Assembly: GCA_022577435.1 (NCBI GenBank)
Contig: JAKOON010000005.1
Span: 19,118,224 to 19,182,223, forward strand
Length of the DNA: 64,000 nt
DNA from: Embiotoca jacksoni
Taxonomy: Eukaryota; Chordata; Actinopteri; Embiotocidae
Direction: 5' to 3'
How positions within the stretch are numbered: the stretch's first letter is position 1; each line of letters starts with the position of its first letter. Below, piece by piece: positions 51,801 through 64,000 of the stretch. Made by a program: the position numbers and the translations under genes. The notes beneath the pieces were generated by a model. The model saw only the letters and a program-made list of their open reading frames with translations. It was not told the DNA's origin and did not search any database.

Positions 51801-54800
51801 GTGTGCAACTTCTTTTGTGGATCATGACTAAGGATAAGAATTTAGTGATGCAAAGATGATGTAGGCAGTTGAAATATGCTGTGTAAAATTTGATGGAAAA
51901 GAAGGCGATAGTAGAACAAAAATGATATTTGTGCTACGGAGCATGATGAAATGCAGTTTTGTACAATTCAAGGTCCAATCAAAAATATGTTTCTGAAGGA
52001 TGGTTGCTTTAGCAAGTTTGGCAGTTTTGTGTGCACCACCATCCAAGGACTTTGTTTTTCAAATCTCTTGCAATCTCATGTCCTATGAGTCCATTTACAG
52101 AAGGCTGTGTGCAAAAGCACATGTACTAGATACATTTTGGTTACATTTAAAACGAGAAAAATAAATAAAGGCACGGGTAAACGGCGGTCAATTCAATATT
52201 ACAGTTAAGAATATAGTTGTGTCTGCTTCCTTGTTTTAACACACAATCTGACTTATTTTTTGGCTGAGTATAAGTTCTTGGAGACATGTGAAGCCTATCT
52301 ACCAAATCTGATTGCTGTAGGATTTTGGATTTCTGAGGCACAGGTCCAACACGTCCTCCTTCGGCCACAAACCTGCATATGAAGGATGTCAGCATGTGCC
52401 TGCCCAGAGACTTCACATTCCTCATCATAATAAAATACATATTGCACAGAAACATCCTATTTACGGTAAATGAAGAAAGTATTGAGCACTTGAGAGATTA
52501 TCGTGCTGGAGGCCGAGCTCTCCCCCACGCTTTTATTCCAGGAATTATGCCTGAAGTTATTAGTTATTAGCAGGTTCCTCAATCATTTATTACACTTTTT
52601 ATATCCTCCAATGCCTATTAATGATTTACTCATCTCAAAACGTGGAGCACTTCCTGCATGTTCATATATTGTTGTTGTTTTTTTTAAACTAGTAGTAATC
52701 CATTTTACACGGTAGATTATTACATTCAGATAGATGTAAAAACAGATGACTGACAAGAAAGTTGATGCCGTATCAATAATTATCTCTCAGATATTCTGAT
52801 AGTGACAGAAATATTTGTTATATGTAATCTAACATCAATAATGTATTCTCTGTGGACATGCTTTGCTGTAATAAAGTCAGATGTTTAACATCAAGCATGG
52901 CTAGCTGTTGCCTCTGCAGGTGGGCTGAAGCTCACAGAACTATGCTCTGCATGACAAACCACCAAGGATACATAAGCACAGACCTCGATATGTGGATATT
53001 AAATGTATTTCATGTTGCGCTGTAATTATATATTAGCATACCTTTAATGGATTGGTTCAATAGTGTGTCCTTTTGAATAATATACAATATATTCAACAAA
53101 GTCTTCATGAAATTTAGCACAAAGAGCCCAATCTGAGCCGCAGCCATTCAGCCCCGCAAAGTTGAGCGTAACTACTGACAGTCCATCATCAGTATACTGT
53201 ACGTCGTTTAACAACTCCCATATTCCTGCTAGAATTGTCTATTAATGCAGAGCCATTAAAGGCTTACTAAGTTTGCCACTGAGAAAATCTTGACTGACAA
53301 TCAGAGGATAAAGCTTTAAGCATCACATAAACCTTGTAATCCTGTATCATAGCAGATTTAGACTTGGTGTAACCTCAGTTTCAGCTTGTTTATCTCCTTG
53401 GCTGTGTCTCTGTTCATGCAAAACAAGCAGTGCTCCAGACAATGGCGTACCTATTCACATATGAGGCAGGGAGCAGATTTGCAGCATCTGGATGTGACGG
53501 CCGATCCTCTCTTACTCTAATCCTCCGTGTGGCTGTCTTTCTTCTCAGACACATAGGGGACCATCTATTCATATCCTTCCTGCTATAGGGCAGATAAACA
53601 GAGGGAAAAAAATAAACAATGAATGGTCATCTAATCAATAACAAACATTAAAAGGAACTGCACATTTAATTGGCTGTTTGTATTTTGTTGGTTGGCAAAA
53701 ATATACTGCTTACATTTAGTTGGATGGCTGTTGATTAAATCACGTGTTTCTCTAAGATGCTATCACAGAAGTGTAAAACCTGTGGGAGCGTAACAGTTCA
53801 TGATGACTTACGGATAGAAAAGATTATGTGACTTTTGCTATGGTTTCACTTTGGCATGTAAGGCAATTCATACATGCACTCCATGCATTGGCGTAGGCGT
53901 TGTTCCTGTCAAAATTTGGAAGACCTCAAAAGATCATGTCTCTTAAATTCAAAGTGTTACCAGTAGGGTTTGAGGAGAGCTGCCATGTTTGTGAGTTTTC
54001 TGCAAAAAGTTAGCTTTATGATGATGTGTGAAGAAGGAGAGGTATGGCGATACATCTAACATTAGACAACTGATTTCGTTTTAAGCATTTGTTGTCTAAT
54101 TTTTTTATCATTATGTCATTTTTGCAACTGTAGTAGGCAAAATTCCCCCTAAAATGCATTTCATTATGCGAGTGTCGGACAAGTGTCAGTTTATCTCATA
54201 CAAATTTTTCATCTTTGACATTAGCAGTGTGTAGGATTATTATTTATTAATTACCCTTTATTCTCAAGTGTAACAGAAATGAAGTTGTTTTTACATGGGT
54301 CATTATAACAGACATTATAGATTAAATTAGCCACAGCTTGTCCAACTTGTGGGTGTCATGCATCATTTTATCAGTAAGGTCCTGGCGGAAGCAGCTTGAG
54401 CAGCACAGACACAGACAAACTGGTGAGCTGTAGAAGCCCTCAGGTGGGCTCTGTTGTCTCAGTAAAACGAGCGGCTGCGAGTAAATGAGTTGAGGAAAAA
54501 GTGGATGCTCGAGCACTGCTATTACTCATTTTTGAGGAACCATTTCATTTGTTCTGAAAACATGTGAATTGTGTCACCTAAATCATTGGACCGAAGGAGC
54601 ACAGAGCAGAAGAGGCTGAAAGGTCTGAAGACGGCTCAGACAGGTTGTTTAAACAGTGACACGCTTACTAAGTTTTTTCCTTGTAACATTTGTTGAAAAA
54701 AATATATCATATCTATGTTTTTAATTATTAATTTTTGTCTCTTTTTAGTCTCATTTATCTAATAAATAGAAAATATCTGTTGAAACTGCAAAAAATGGTA

Positions 54801-55335
54801 TGATACCAGTTCTATTAGGCACGACTTAAAGGCAAATACTTTCTGAATATCCAAAGTCAGTATTTGGAGACCAAGTCTTTTCATGTGTCTAAATGTGCAT
54901 GCACATGTATGCATATGAATAGTTTCAGGCCTCTGTCCAGGGAAAAATTCTAACAGCTGTCTGGAACAACTCAACATAAAGGGTAATAAAGAGTCCAGTC
55001 AGAGCTTAATTTGGCCACTACAAGGCCTCACCTTGAAAGGCTGGAAATAATTTGAACACCACAGAACTCACTCCTGATTACCTTAATCATCTTTCTCCTA
55101 GAGAGGTCGTTTTACAGTGTGAATAACTACAGACAATAAGAATAAATGAGTGGTAAATGATGGCATTCAAAGGATCTGTTTGTGGTCATGTCTAATGGGC
55201 AAGCTAATATTATTTTAAAGAGATTAGCAAAATGAGGAATAGAATAGGGACCCAGATGTGACATGGCATGAAAAACGGTGACAATTTAACAGTGAATGAC
55301 TGGAAAGTAATTCTCCTCCTCTGCTCTTGACATAG
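48896..55335. other. Non-coding AT-rich DNA with candidate conserved elements
   Basis: No gene was recognised. ORFs are at most about 102 codons and lack motifs. Stretches at 49965-50100, 50440-50600 and 53130-53420 are dense in homeodomain-type AT motifs and moderately GC-balanced, and may be conserved elements. No microsatellite longer than about 15 bp was noticed. Confidence 0.6.
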
Positions 55336-55640
55336 CAGCAGCGCAATGGTTAGCATTGTCGCCTCACAGTGAAAAGGTTCTGGGTTTGAATCCGGGCCTG
55401 GGTCTTTCTGTGTAGAATTTGCATCTTCTCCCTGTGCCTGCGTGGGTTCTCCGGGTACTCCGGCTTCCTCCCATCATCCAAAGACATGCACCTCAGGTTC
55501 TACAAATTGCCCTTAGGTGTGAATGAGAGCATGAATGGTCTTTGTTTCCATCTGTCTCTATGTGTTGGCCCTATGATGGACTGGCAATCTGTCCAGGGTG
55601 TACCCTGCCTTCACCCAAAGTGAACTGGGATAGGCTCCAG
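55336..55640 (+). mobile_element. tRNA-derived SINE-like repeat
   Basis: The left end carries polymerase III promoter-like boxes: CAGCGCAATGG (55339-55349, box A-like) and GGTTTGAATCC (55383-55393, one base off the box B consensus GGTTCGAATCC). The body then reads GTGCCTGCGTGGGTTCTCCG, GGTACTCCGGCTTCCTCCCA, AAAGACATGCA, AATTGCCCTTAGGTGTGAAT, GATGGACTGGCAATCTGTCC, AGGGTGTACCCTGCC and TGGGATAGGCTCCAGC. I recognise this as a very abundant interspersed repeat of teleost genomes. The 3' end beyond CTCCAGC is replaced by a C/CA-rich microsatellite. It is diverged and presumably inactive. Confidence 0.9.
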
Positions 55641-55653
55641 CCCCCCCACCCCC

Positions 55654-55697
<44 letters not shown>
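55641..55697 (+). repeat. C-rich and (CA)n tail of the SINE
   Basis: CCCCCCCACC-type sequence passes into (CCCA)n and then about 18 CA units. It abuts the truncated 3' end of the SINE-like repeat. Confidence 0.95.
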
Positions 55698-55699
<2 letters not shown>

Positions 55700-55753
55700 A
55701 CAAATTGTGGTATATTGTGTATTGAAAGAAAATACTTCCGTTGATATTATATG

Positions 55754-55769
55754 ATATATATATATATAT
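55754..55769. repeat. Short (AT)n run
   Basis: Eight AT units in AT-rich flanks. Confidence 0.9.
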
Positions 55770-58700
55770 TTGATACTATTTAAATTCCTTTAAATAAAAA
55801 AATATGATCAGCAAGAAAACAGGGAAGGTTTACAGTTAGATTTATTCAAAAAAAGTCTGTTTTGATGCAGTGTATCTTTCTCTGTGATTTTGACTACATA
55901 TACGTGATTGCCTCTTTAATTACGATTTTTGCAAATTTGTACATGAACAACAGTATATGTTTACCGAGCACTAATACATTCCTAACCAAAGGAAACAGGC
56001 TTTTTAGGAAGTTTTTTTTCCTCTTAGAAAAACTTTGTACTTTGTAAAAGTTTTGTACTTGGTGAAAATCTTTCAGACACACACACAAAAACACTGTACA
56101 ATCAATATTTTCTATTCATTAGAGTAAAATTCAATCGCTCTGGTTTATTATTGTTCTGTCATCAAAACAGTTTTTCATCTTAGGCTGCTAGATACAGGAT
56201 GAGGATAATATGTCAGTGATATTCTTTCCACAATTCAATATATTCAAAGATTCCTGCAATAATTAACTTAATCCCAACACACATGAAAGTTAGTATTTTA
56301 GATGTGTGCCTTTCATTCTTTGCATCCTGTACATTACTTTTGCAAATGTACAATCGATATGATGAACTGGAGTCAATACTTAACCACTGTTGCCAGAAAT
56401 GTGAAGGGCATTTTTTTTTTGTGTGTTCCCTATGAAAATGCAAAGATTACTTTGAGGCATTACTTTGTTTGCTTCAGCTCACAAGCTGCTCCACTGCACC
56501 AGAAAAAGCTGCTGGCAAAAACACCCACTTGATCTGTGCCACTTGCAGGATGAATAAAAAAAACTAGGAAAAAAAAACGATATTAAAATATTGTATTTCT
56601 GTTTGGAATAAGAAGAAAGTAGGGTGGGTAAAAGATCCCCCTGCCAAATAAAATTATTCACAAGTGGGATAAAGAAGACAGGCCACACAGTCAGAAATGC
56701 AAAGTGAAACTTTGAGCTGCTATAAGTGGCCTGCAACTTGCTCGCAATCAAAATTGGAGTTTGCTTTACTCAAGTCTCACAAACATCCATGTAGAGTGAA
56801 GAAATATAAAAAAATGTATCACATGTGGTAGTGGTATTTAGGAATCAACATTTGTACTTCAACATTGCCACAACGTATGAACACTTCTCCATCACAGTCA
56901 CCATAAAACTGCACACATTCAACAACATACAAGTTTCAAAAAAGTTGAATCCAGTTAAGGACTTGTGCATTGCCCTGTACGCACCTAATATGGCAAGTAA
57001 AAGACTTTTGGTATTGTGTTTGTCCAAAAAAGACAGTGAAAAATAAAAAAGACCACAAAGCGACACAGAAAAATAGAGAATCAGACAGACACTATAGCAA
57101 ACCATAGAAAAAGAAAACAAATATATTGCTTGCTTGTGTTTAACTTATGCTAGTTTCTGCTCTATATTTAATCTAAGAGGAGAAGCTCTGACTGACCCTG
57201 TGAGGATAGCATTGTGCAAAGGTCCACTGACACCAGTGATAAGCTTTTCTCCAAACTCTCTGCCAGCAATTTAAGCCTTGCCCTTTTGCCATAATCCCTC
57301 CCAGACTCACTATTGGCTGACATGCAGACGAGTATCTACCCTAACTCAAATTCCCAAACAGTACCCTGCTGATAATGTTCTGGAAGCCAAATGCCAACTG
57401 AGCTACCAGCAAAAGATGTATAACTCCTGAGATATTGCTGTTTCTAATTATGACTTCATTGTATTTTGATGACTATAAATCCTAACTTTCTCATCATGGA
57501 AATCATTGACGTATTAACAGAACCCAAAGAAATGTCAGTTTGTTTTTTTTCAAACATATATTTCAGAAGAATACATTAGATGCATCTAGCTAATGTCCAA
57601 TAATCCTTCTCTTACACACGCTAATCTTGGATGTTTGCTTCCCAACGCTGCATTTAAATTAATCAAACTCATAGACTTTTTGTGTCCATTTTTTCCAAGC
57701 AAATTACATAATAATAATATATGCAATAATAATTCAATCTTCAAACTTAATGAAACCATACAAAATATATTAGTCATTAAGTGGGCGGCCATGCCTTATG
57801 TCAAGGCATGGCACACATTTTGTTGCTGGTAAAATTGTTAGAAAACTCCAGAGATTACACGTACCAACATTTTTATTTAAGTTGTTACTTTATTAATTTA
57901 ATGCTAAAGCTTTTATTGCGTAAACTGTGCCCAGACTACTGAGAGCAGGATAGATACAATATATTTAGTGTTAAAAGTTGCATGGACAGGATGAACAATT
58001 ACAATGACTGATAATTCTTTTAAAGTATGGTTATGTGAGTATTGTTTATGACTTGATAGGCATGGCTCGGGATGGACGTAACTATTTTTAGTGTAAATTC
58101 ACACATGAATTGACAGGTGTCAGATACATTAATAAGGCTTGTAGCCATCATATAGTAATAGCTTGGATATTATGTATGCTGTATATCTGTATCCATTACC
58201 CTTTTTGTTCTGTGGGACATATGAATAACAGTCAGTAACACTAGCCACATTACTCTAACCAGATTAAATTTAGCAATAATTTTAAGAATTTGTTTTCAGT
58301 AACTCATGTTTCATATGATCTGAGTTTTCATGGCTTGTTTTAAAACTGAGTTAATGTCCAGAATAATAGGTCATATCTGAAACACCTAACTGAAGCCACA
58401 AAACAGAAAAAGAAGGCTCAAGGAATGTGTTTTTTCTTTGCACTGGCTTTTGATATTTGCAACTCTACATTTGTTGCTTCATGTCGTTTCTTTCCCAGTT
58501 ACTGCCTTATTCCCAGAGGCGGAGGGATACAGGTAGTGCATGCACAGACTGAAAATACCGAAATAATCGATGTTTAAGATCAAGGTTTCTACATCCCACA
58601 GCATACGTTGACAGACTGATGAATTCAGCTTTGCTGTTCAGTGGTTATTATTTCTCCGATTTCAATCTTAAAGCATTTTTTATCTTCTCAGTGTGGGAGA

Positions 58701-61700
58701 AAGCGAGAGATAAATATTTTGATCTGAAGTGCTATGGGTTTTTCTCTTGAGGGGGGAGTAGTAATGGGTGGGGATCGCTTGTCTTCCGAACAAAAACATT
58801 TTAAACTACAAAGCGACATGATTTTGATTTACCATATATGACAGACATAAACAGTTTGTTGTATTTCTTATGCTTGATTCTGCTCTGTTGAAACATCACT
58901 GAGGGGTTTGTGAGATGAAGTAGTAGAGCCTGTTTGTGCATTATGCTGCACTGCAAAATAATACCACTCTGGTTTATACCTTACATGATAATAATCCTGT
59001 TTGCAGATTTGATTTACAGTGCATGGTTTCTATTTTAAATACTTTAATCACTAACACTACGTTTGAGTATTTGTACCCGTTTAAATTAAATATCTGAGCT
59101 ATCAATTAAAGAGTTTCAGTCTCATGGCCACTTGCAACAATTTATGTATTGCTTTTATCTAGTAATCATCACATTTCTATAATGCATGTAAACACAATGA
59201 ATGTGTTGTCTTGGCTGTACGAGGCATTTGTATGCACATCCACTTATCGTGCACAAAAACATTTATTTTATTAATCTCCGTTGGCAGTAGTTCTGTGTTC
59301 ATGGTTTATGAGTCAGGTTATATGGTTATAATGTCAGCTTTGTTCAAAACCAAAGGTTCCAGAAAGAAATTTGCAATAATGAAAGACCCAAAACAAAATA
59401 AACTCTGAGCAAAGTATATTTTCTGCAAGACTTGTTCATATAATCGGAGGTCTGCCATCCTTGAAATACATAGTTCTTTTTAAAAATCTCTTTGGATTAT
59501 TTGTCACAACACATCTTTGTCTGTCCCCCTTACAGTCGATTAATGACATGGTGACTCCACTGAGTGAAGTGAAACATGAATCATAAAAAAGGACATAACC
59601 ATATCTGGAGTTGCAGCTGTGCAGCATCACTGGACACATCAACACACGCTATTTACATGTGAACCATAAATGCATTTGTGCATTTATCCGGTTGACTTCA
59701 ACCAATCAATAATGGCACCTTTAACAAGGACTTACACATGCATTCACTTTGTTCATCAACAAACACATCAGACATTAATTAAGGGGGGAAAAAACACGTT
59801 TTAAGTAACATCTTTGCAGTTAGGATGGTAAGTTAAGGACATCCCTTTAAAACTAATAACACAGTCTAGCCTAAGTGCTTCGCAGTAATAGACAGTTCCT
59901 CTGAAGCATTGAGTTCAAAAACAGATTATAAATGTTATTTTGCATCCATCGCTTATGTCTTAAACCAACATGTGTTGCCCAGTGCTGAGCTCTGTGGTCT
60001 CAGAAACAGGCAACATATTACAGACACACACAGCTGAAAAGCAAAAAAAAAGCCAAAAGCATTACACTGGAAGTCACTTTCGATTAAGAACACAAATGGA
60101 CACACAAATCTGCAGCAGATATAAAATAATAGCAGGAGATAAATATACATGAATCTTTAAAGGTTTGTTCAAATTTATCGGCAAGCAGCATACACCGCTA
60201 TATGTAAAGGTTTGGAACCATTGAGGGCAAATATTTTCTGTGACTTTTGAACCCCAGCAGAAAACCAGCCCTCCTAGAGATTATGTTTTTATACAACTGA
60301 TCTGCATCACTGAATATATTTTGAAGGAAACATAAGGTCCACCAGATAATTTTTTGTATCAACATCATGAGAAAATGTTGTCAATATGTAGGTTGCAAAA
60401 TTGCTGATATTGAACTCTCACAAAAATGCTTGCTTACAAAGTAGGTTTTTTTGTTTTGTTTTGTTTTGTTTTTGCCTAAATAGGTTATATTGTAGTACAA
60501 TATCTACTTTTGGACTACAGCATTATATAACTTTTAATTTAGTTTGATGATGACAATATGAGCAGGCTAATGTTGATTAGCCCACTGCTACTGTAGTTAG
60601 TTAATTTATTTTGAACATGGACATGCTGCCATGTAGCAACTACGAAGCAACTGCAGTGGAAAAAGCCGCCCATGGATGCAGGGGTTTTGTATAAAACAAA
60701 GCAATGTACTCAGATTTCCTAAGTCACAAGTAAATTCGCTTTGCAATAGAAGCCCCGTGGCCTTTGTTGTAAAACTGCAATTATGATTTTTGTTTTTGTT
60801 TTTGTGCCTGGTGGTAAAGCTTAATGTACCCTGAAACAAGTCATGTTTCTGTTTTCAATCCATGAACAAATTCAAATAATAATGTTGGTCTTACCAAAAG
60901 CCACCATACGACCTCATGTAAGGTCCTAAGTTAGTGTGTCGTGATTTATGTTAAGTACTAGAGCACGCTTCCATCATAGGTGTTGAATGTCATACTCATA
61001 TAGTCAGTCTGACATTTGACCATGTGGTCAGCTATATTTGGCTACTGTATGTAAACTTTAAGCTCTATTAAGTTGAAGACATGGAGATCAGTCTCTGAAC
61101 ATATGTCTTTCGGAACTGTGATTAATAATTACGTTAATAACTACAACCATATCAATAGGTAGTAAAGGTTGAAGATCTGTTGAGTTGAATAGAGGTTGGC
61201 AAAATTCACACATGTGCAACTTTAAATGGACCCAGGTAACTAGGTATGGCCAGATATTATTTCATGAAAGAGAAGGGGTTACTTAGTCGGTTGCTTTGTT
61301 GGCTACCTTCTCATCAGTCTTTGATGAGCCAGGATTGGATGAGTTTTGGCTCCGATGTTAAGTGTGTCTGTTGTGTTAAAGTGGTTCAAGTTGTTCTCTT
61401 TAACAAACACAGTCATCGTCTATCTTACTTGCTTTCTTTGCTCCATTTGCTTGTGAAGTTAGCTACCAGACTTCCTGTTAAAGCTGCTTGTGCAGAAATA
61501 AACATGTTAACCATCAGTTGGGAAAAGAGGGATTTTAGGCAGGTTCTTGTGTTACTGCCTTATGAGTAATGTCTGGTGCTGGAATCAGGACTCAACACAC
61601 AGAGTAAGACTATTGAGAGACAGAACAAAGGGGACTTGGGAGTTCTGTTGATCAGTTCAGGGGCGTATTCCAGCTGACATCAGGTTACAGTTACAGGAAG

Positions 61701-62830
61701 TGATTGGATGAGAGGTGTGACTATTTAGTTTCATCATAAAAGTTCAAAAAACCTCAACAAGTCAAACAACCTATAATTATGTATGTATTATTATTTCTTT
61801 AATTAAGTTTGAGCTTTCTTATATAAAAGATAAATGGACATGGCAGGAAAATACAGATCATACACTGAAACATGTTATATAATTAACGATATTGTTATCA
61901 TAACCATGCTATGACTTTTTGTTATAACTATTTATCTAAATAGCACATGGTCAGACACCGGTTGACTGTTTCCTCATTCTCTTTTATAATTTAAATTCAT
62001 GTGTTTTTCTGGTATCATCTCTCCCCCCAAGGTGAACGTCAACATATGTCTGTATTACATGCTACATTACGTCTTAATTTCTCCCTGTCTGCCTCTTCAT
62101 ATGCCTCTGTCCCTCCCTAACACATAAACCCCTTTGAAAATATTCTGTTGTTGAACCGAAGCTTCTCTTGCTCCTTAGTTTATCTTTCTTTCTCTTACTG
62201 CCGCTCTTTCACTCACACACAAAACCTCAGGAGAGACACATCATGGATGATAATGGCTTACCTGTAGTGTAGACATTTATTCATATCCTGAACACAGAGT
62301 TGGCGAGCCGATAATTACAACACAGTGTAGGCAAACACTCCACAGACATCATCCTGAGGGGCCAGAGCTTTGTGTGTAACTGGTAGCACAAATCGATAAC
62401 CACCGAATGGCAGCTTGCAGATCTCGCATAATGAGACAGAGACATGGGGAGAGCTGCTGTCCCAGAAAGTTGAACATTAAACAAGCATTTTCAGCTTGCC
62501 TCTCATCATGTTTCACCAACATGCATTGCCTTCCTATCGACATACAAAGCTACTGTAACTTAATGTGTGGATTGACTGGCAACAGGAGGAGATCCAATGC
62601 ATAAACAAAACAGTTAAAAGTCAACAACAGCAAAGGTACAGAGAGGTACGGTACCAAATGTTATTATCTACTTCTATCGCTGCTTTTATTCAAGTGAAAT
62701 GATTAAAGTTATGTTGTTGATATGGATGAAAAGAATAATAATAATTGTATGCTATTAAATATTTCTGTGAACTCTTGTAATAGTTAATTTGCATTACTGA
62801 GTCATGATAATAAATATATTTTGTGAGGTC
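55770..62830. other. Non-coding AT-rich DNA
   Basis: No gene was recognised. ORFs reach at most 107 codons (plus strand, 61246-61569), with no domain or splice support. A short (TTTTG)n repeat lies at 60445-60474 and a short AAT-type repeat near 57708-57733. Confidence 0.6.
60445..60474 (+). repeat. (TTTTG)n pentanucleotide repeat
   Basis: About five TTTTG units within a T-rich run. Confidence 0.9.
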
Positions 62831-63172
62831 ACAGTTACCTTTGACCACCAAATTCTAATCCGTTCATCCTTGAGTCCCAGTTAATGTCAATGTCAAATTG
62901 TAAGAAATTCCCTCAAGATGTTCCTGAGATATTGTATTCACAAGAATGGGACTGGCAGAGAAGATGGATATAAGGCCATATTGACCTTGACCTCTGACCT
63001 TTGATCACCAAAATCTATTCACTTAATCCTTCATCCTTAAATCCGATGTAAGGGGACAGTGACCTTGACCTATGACCCCCGGAAATCGAATCAGTTTATC
63101 GTTACCTCCAAGTGAATGTTTGTGCCACATTTAAAGAGATTACCTGAGGGCGTTCTGAGATATTTAATAAAA
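62831..63172 (+). repeat. Tandem interspersed repeat with TGACCT half-sites
   Basis: Three diverged, partly truncated units follow one another, starting near 62831, 62978 and 63056. Each begins with TTACCT or TGACCT copies, then a TGACCA/TGATCACCAAAATCTA-type block, ATCAGTTCATCCTT-like sequence, and (units 1 and 3) CAAATTGTAAGAAATTCCCTC or its equivalent, ending in a GTTCCTGAGATATT-like stretch. Unit 1 continues into ACAAGAATGGGAC. I recognise this as a widespread repeat of fish genomes. Units 2 and 3 each have TGACCT copies at zero and one-base spacing (62982-63000 and 63060-63078). Confidence 0.8.
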
Positions 63173-64000
63173 ACACAAAGCAACGTTTTTATAGGCAAAA
63201 TATATTATTATGGGAGAAGTATAACTGTGGTGTCTGTTTGTGGCTTGAACGTATTATAATATCGTATTAAAACCAAATATGTTACAAATGTTATAAATGC
63301 TGTTATAAATGTATTTTCTAATAGTGTTTTCTACCTTACCTTACCTACCTGTAACTGCACTTGAGAAAAAGTGCATGTAATGTTTAACCTTCAAGATGCA
63401 TCTCGGCACCAATGAAGCGCAACTGAGACAGTATGTGTGGCCAAAATATTTTCAGTTTGAAAAGAGTTCAATAAGATGCTCTATTATCTAATGTTTACCA
63501 AAGGTGAAACTGAGATATCTAATCTACCTGTGTGGGTGGAAGCCCGTCTTTGCAGGAAATTGACAGAAAACTGTACAAAACATACAACAGTTGTATTGCT
63601 GCTGTCACCAAAGTTGAAAGTGCCTCTTTGCAGTCTTGTATGTTTCTTTTGCGGACATGTTTTTTCAAGTATTAGTAAGAGACTGAGAGCGCATCTTGTA
63701 ATGCATTCAACTATGTGCTTTTCAGCAAATCCGGATTCACTTCATCAATCACGTATTTTCAAACGATGACATCATCTAACAACTCACGTTGCAGACTCTG
63801 ATTAGCTGCCACTGGCCCATCCATTTATCATGCCCTGTGCCTTTGGGCAGTCGGTTCTGTTGGACCCTGTATAGTGATTTATCTCAAAGCAAGACAGAGT
63901 TATGCATATTCGTTTACAGGTATAAAGTAATTGACACCTAATACTGTCAAATATTTTTAAAACAATTTGATTGTTGAGTTGAAACAGTTGAAATTATCTC
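63173..64000. other. Non-coding AT-rich DNA at the window end
   Basis: No gene was recognised. The 97-codon plus ORF at 63476-63769 shows no motif. A short ACCTT repeat lies at about 63333-63349. Confidence 0.6.

Noticed and set aside
55383..55393. Box B-like sequence suggesting a tRNA gene
   Set aside because: It sits in a SINE-like repeat. No cloverleaf or acceptor stem can be drawn around it.
61655..61700. GGGGCGTATTCCAGCTGACA, resembling a terminus of fish non-autonomous transposons
   Set aside because: No partner terminus or target-site duplication was found, so a mobile element cannot be supported.

Overview
The window reads as AT-rich, intron- or gene-desert-like nuclear DNA from a teleost fish, probably a spiny-rayed (percomorph-type) species. 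The grounds are the very high density of long (CA/GT)n, (GA)n and GATA/GACA microsatellites, a tRNA-derived SINE of the type common in teleosts, a decayed Tc1-type transposase with fish-like sequence, and two further interspersed families that I recognise from fish genomes. There is no bacterial-style gene density, no operon, and no CRISPR array, rRNA or stand-alone tRNA gene. No open reading frame longer than about 160 codons exists, and none of the ORFs convincingly encodes a known host protein.

Layout. 1-13.4 kb: AT-rich non-coding DNA with (GA)n, (GT)n, (GT)n(GA)n and (CA)n tracts, a 21-bp tandem repeat, a 27-bp hairpin palindrome, and a small CpG-richer island at 7.74-7.98 kb that could be an exon or a conserved element. 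13.5-22.0 kb: two copies of one dispersed repeat family (13.5-14.0 and 21.7-22.0 kb, same orientation), an octamer minisatellite, and a GACA/GATA tract of about 157 bp. 22-44 kb: non-coding, with a GC-richer block of possible repeat origin at 25.3-26.35 kb, several microsatellites, and several stretches rich in TAAT/ATTA and POU-like motifs that look like candidate conserved non-coding elements. 43.7-46.5 kb: the functional focus. A 40-bp near-perfect palindrome lies beside a CpG-rich block of about 2 kb. The minus strand of this block ends in a GTAAGT splice donor and is best read as the promoter plus an untranslated first exon of a gene transcribed right to left, so much of 1-44.5 kb could be its first intron. 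A purine-rich (GT)n(GA)n cluster lies just upstream of that presumed promoter. 48.1-48.9 kb: dead Tc1/mariner transposase. 55.3-55.7 kb: SINE. 62.8-63.2 kb: a tandem repeat carrying TGACCT direct repeats.

The gene served by the 44-46 kb promoter could not be named, because no coding exon was recognised. No novel multi-gene system was seen. The most useful follow-ups are the putative promoter/first exon, the 40-bp palindrome, and the nuclear-receptor-like half-site repeat.
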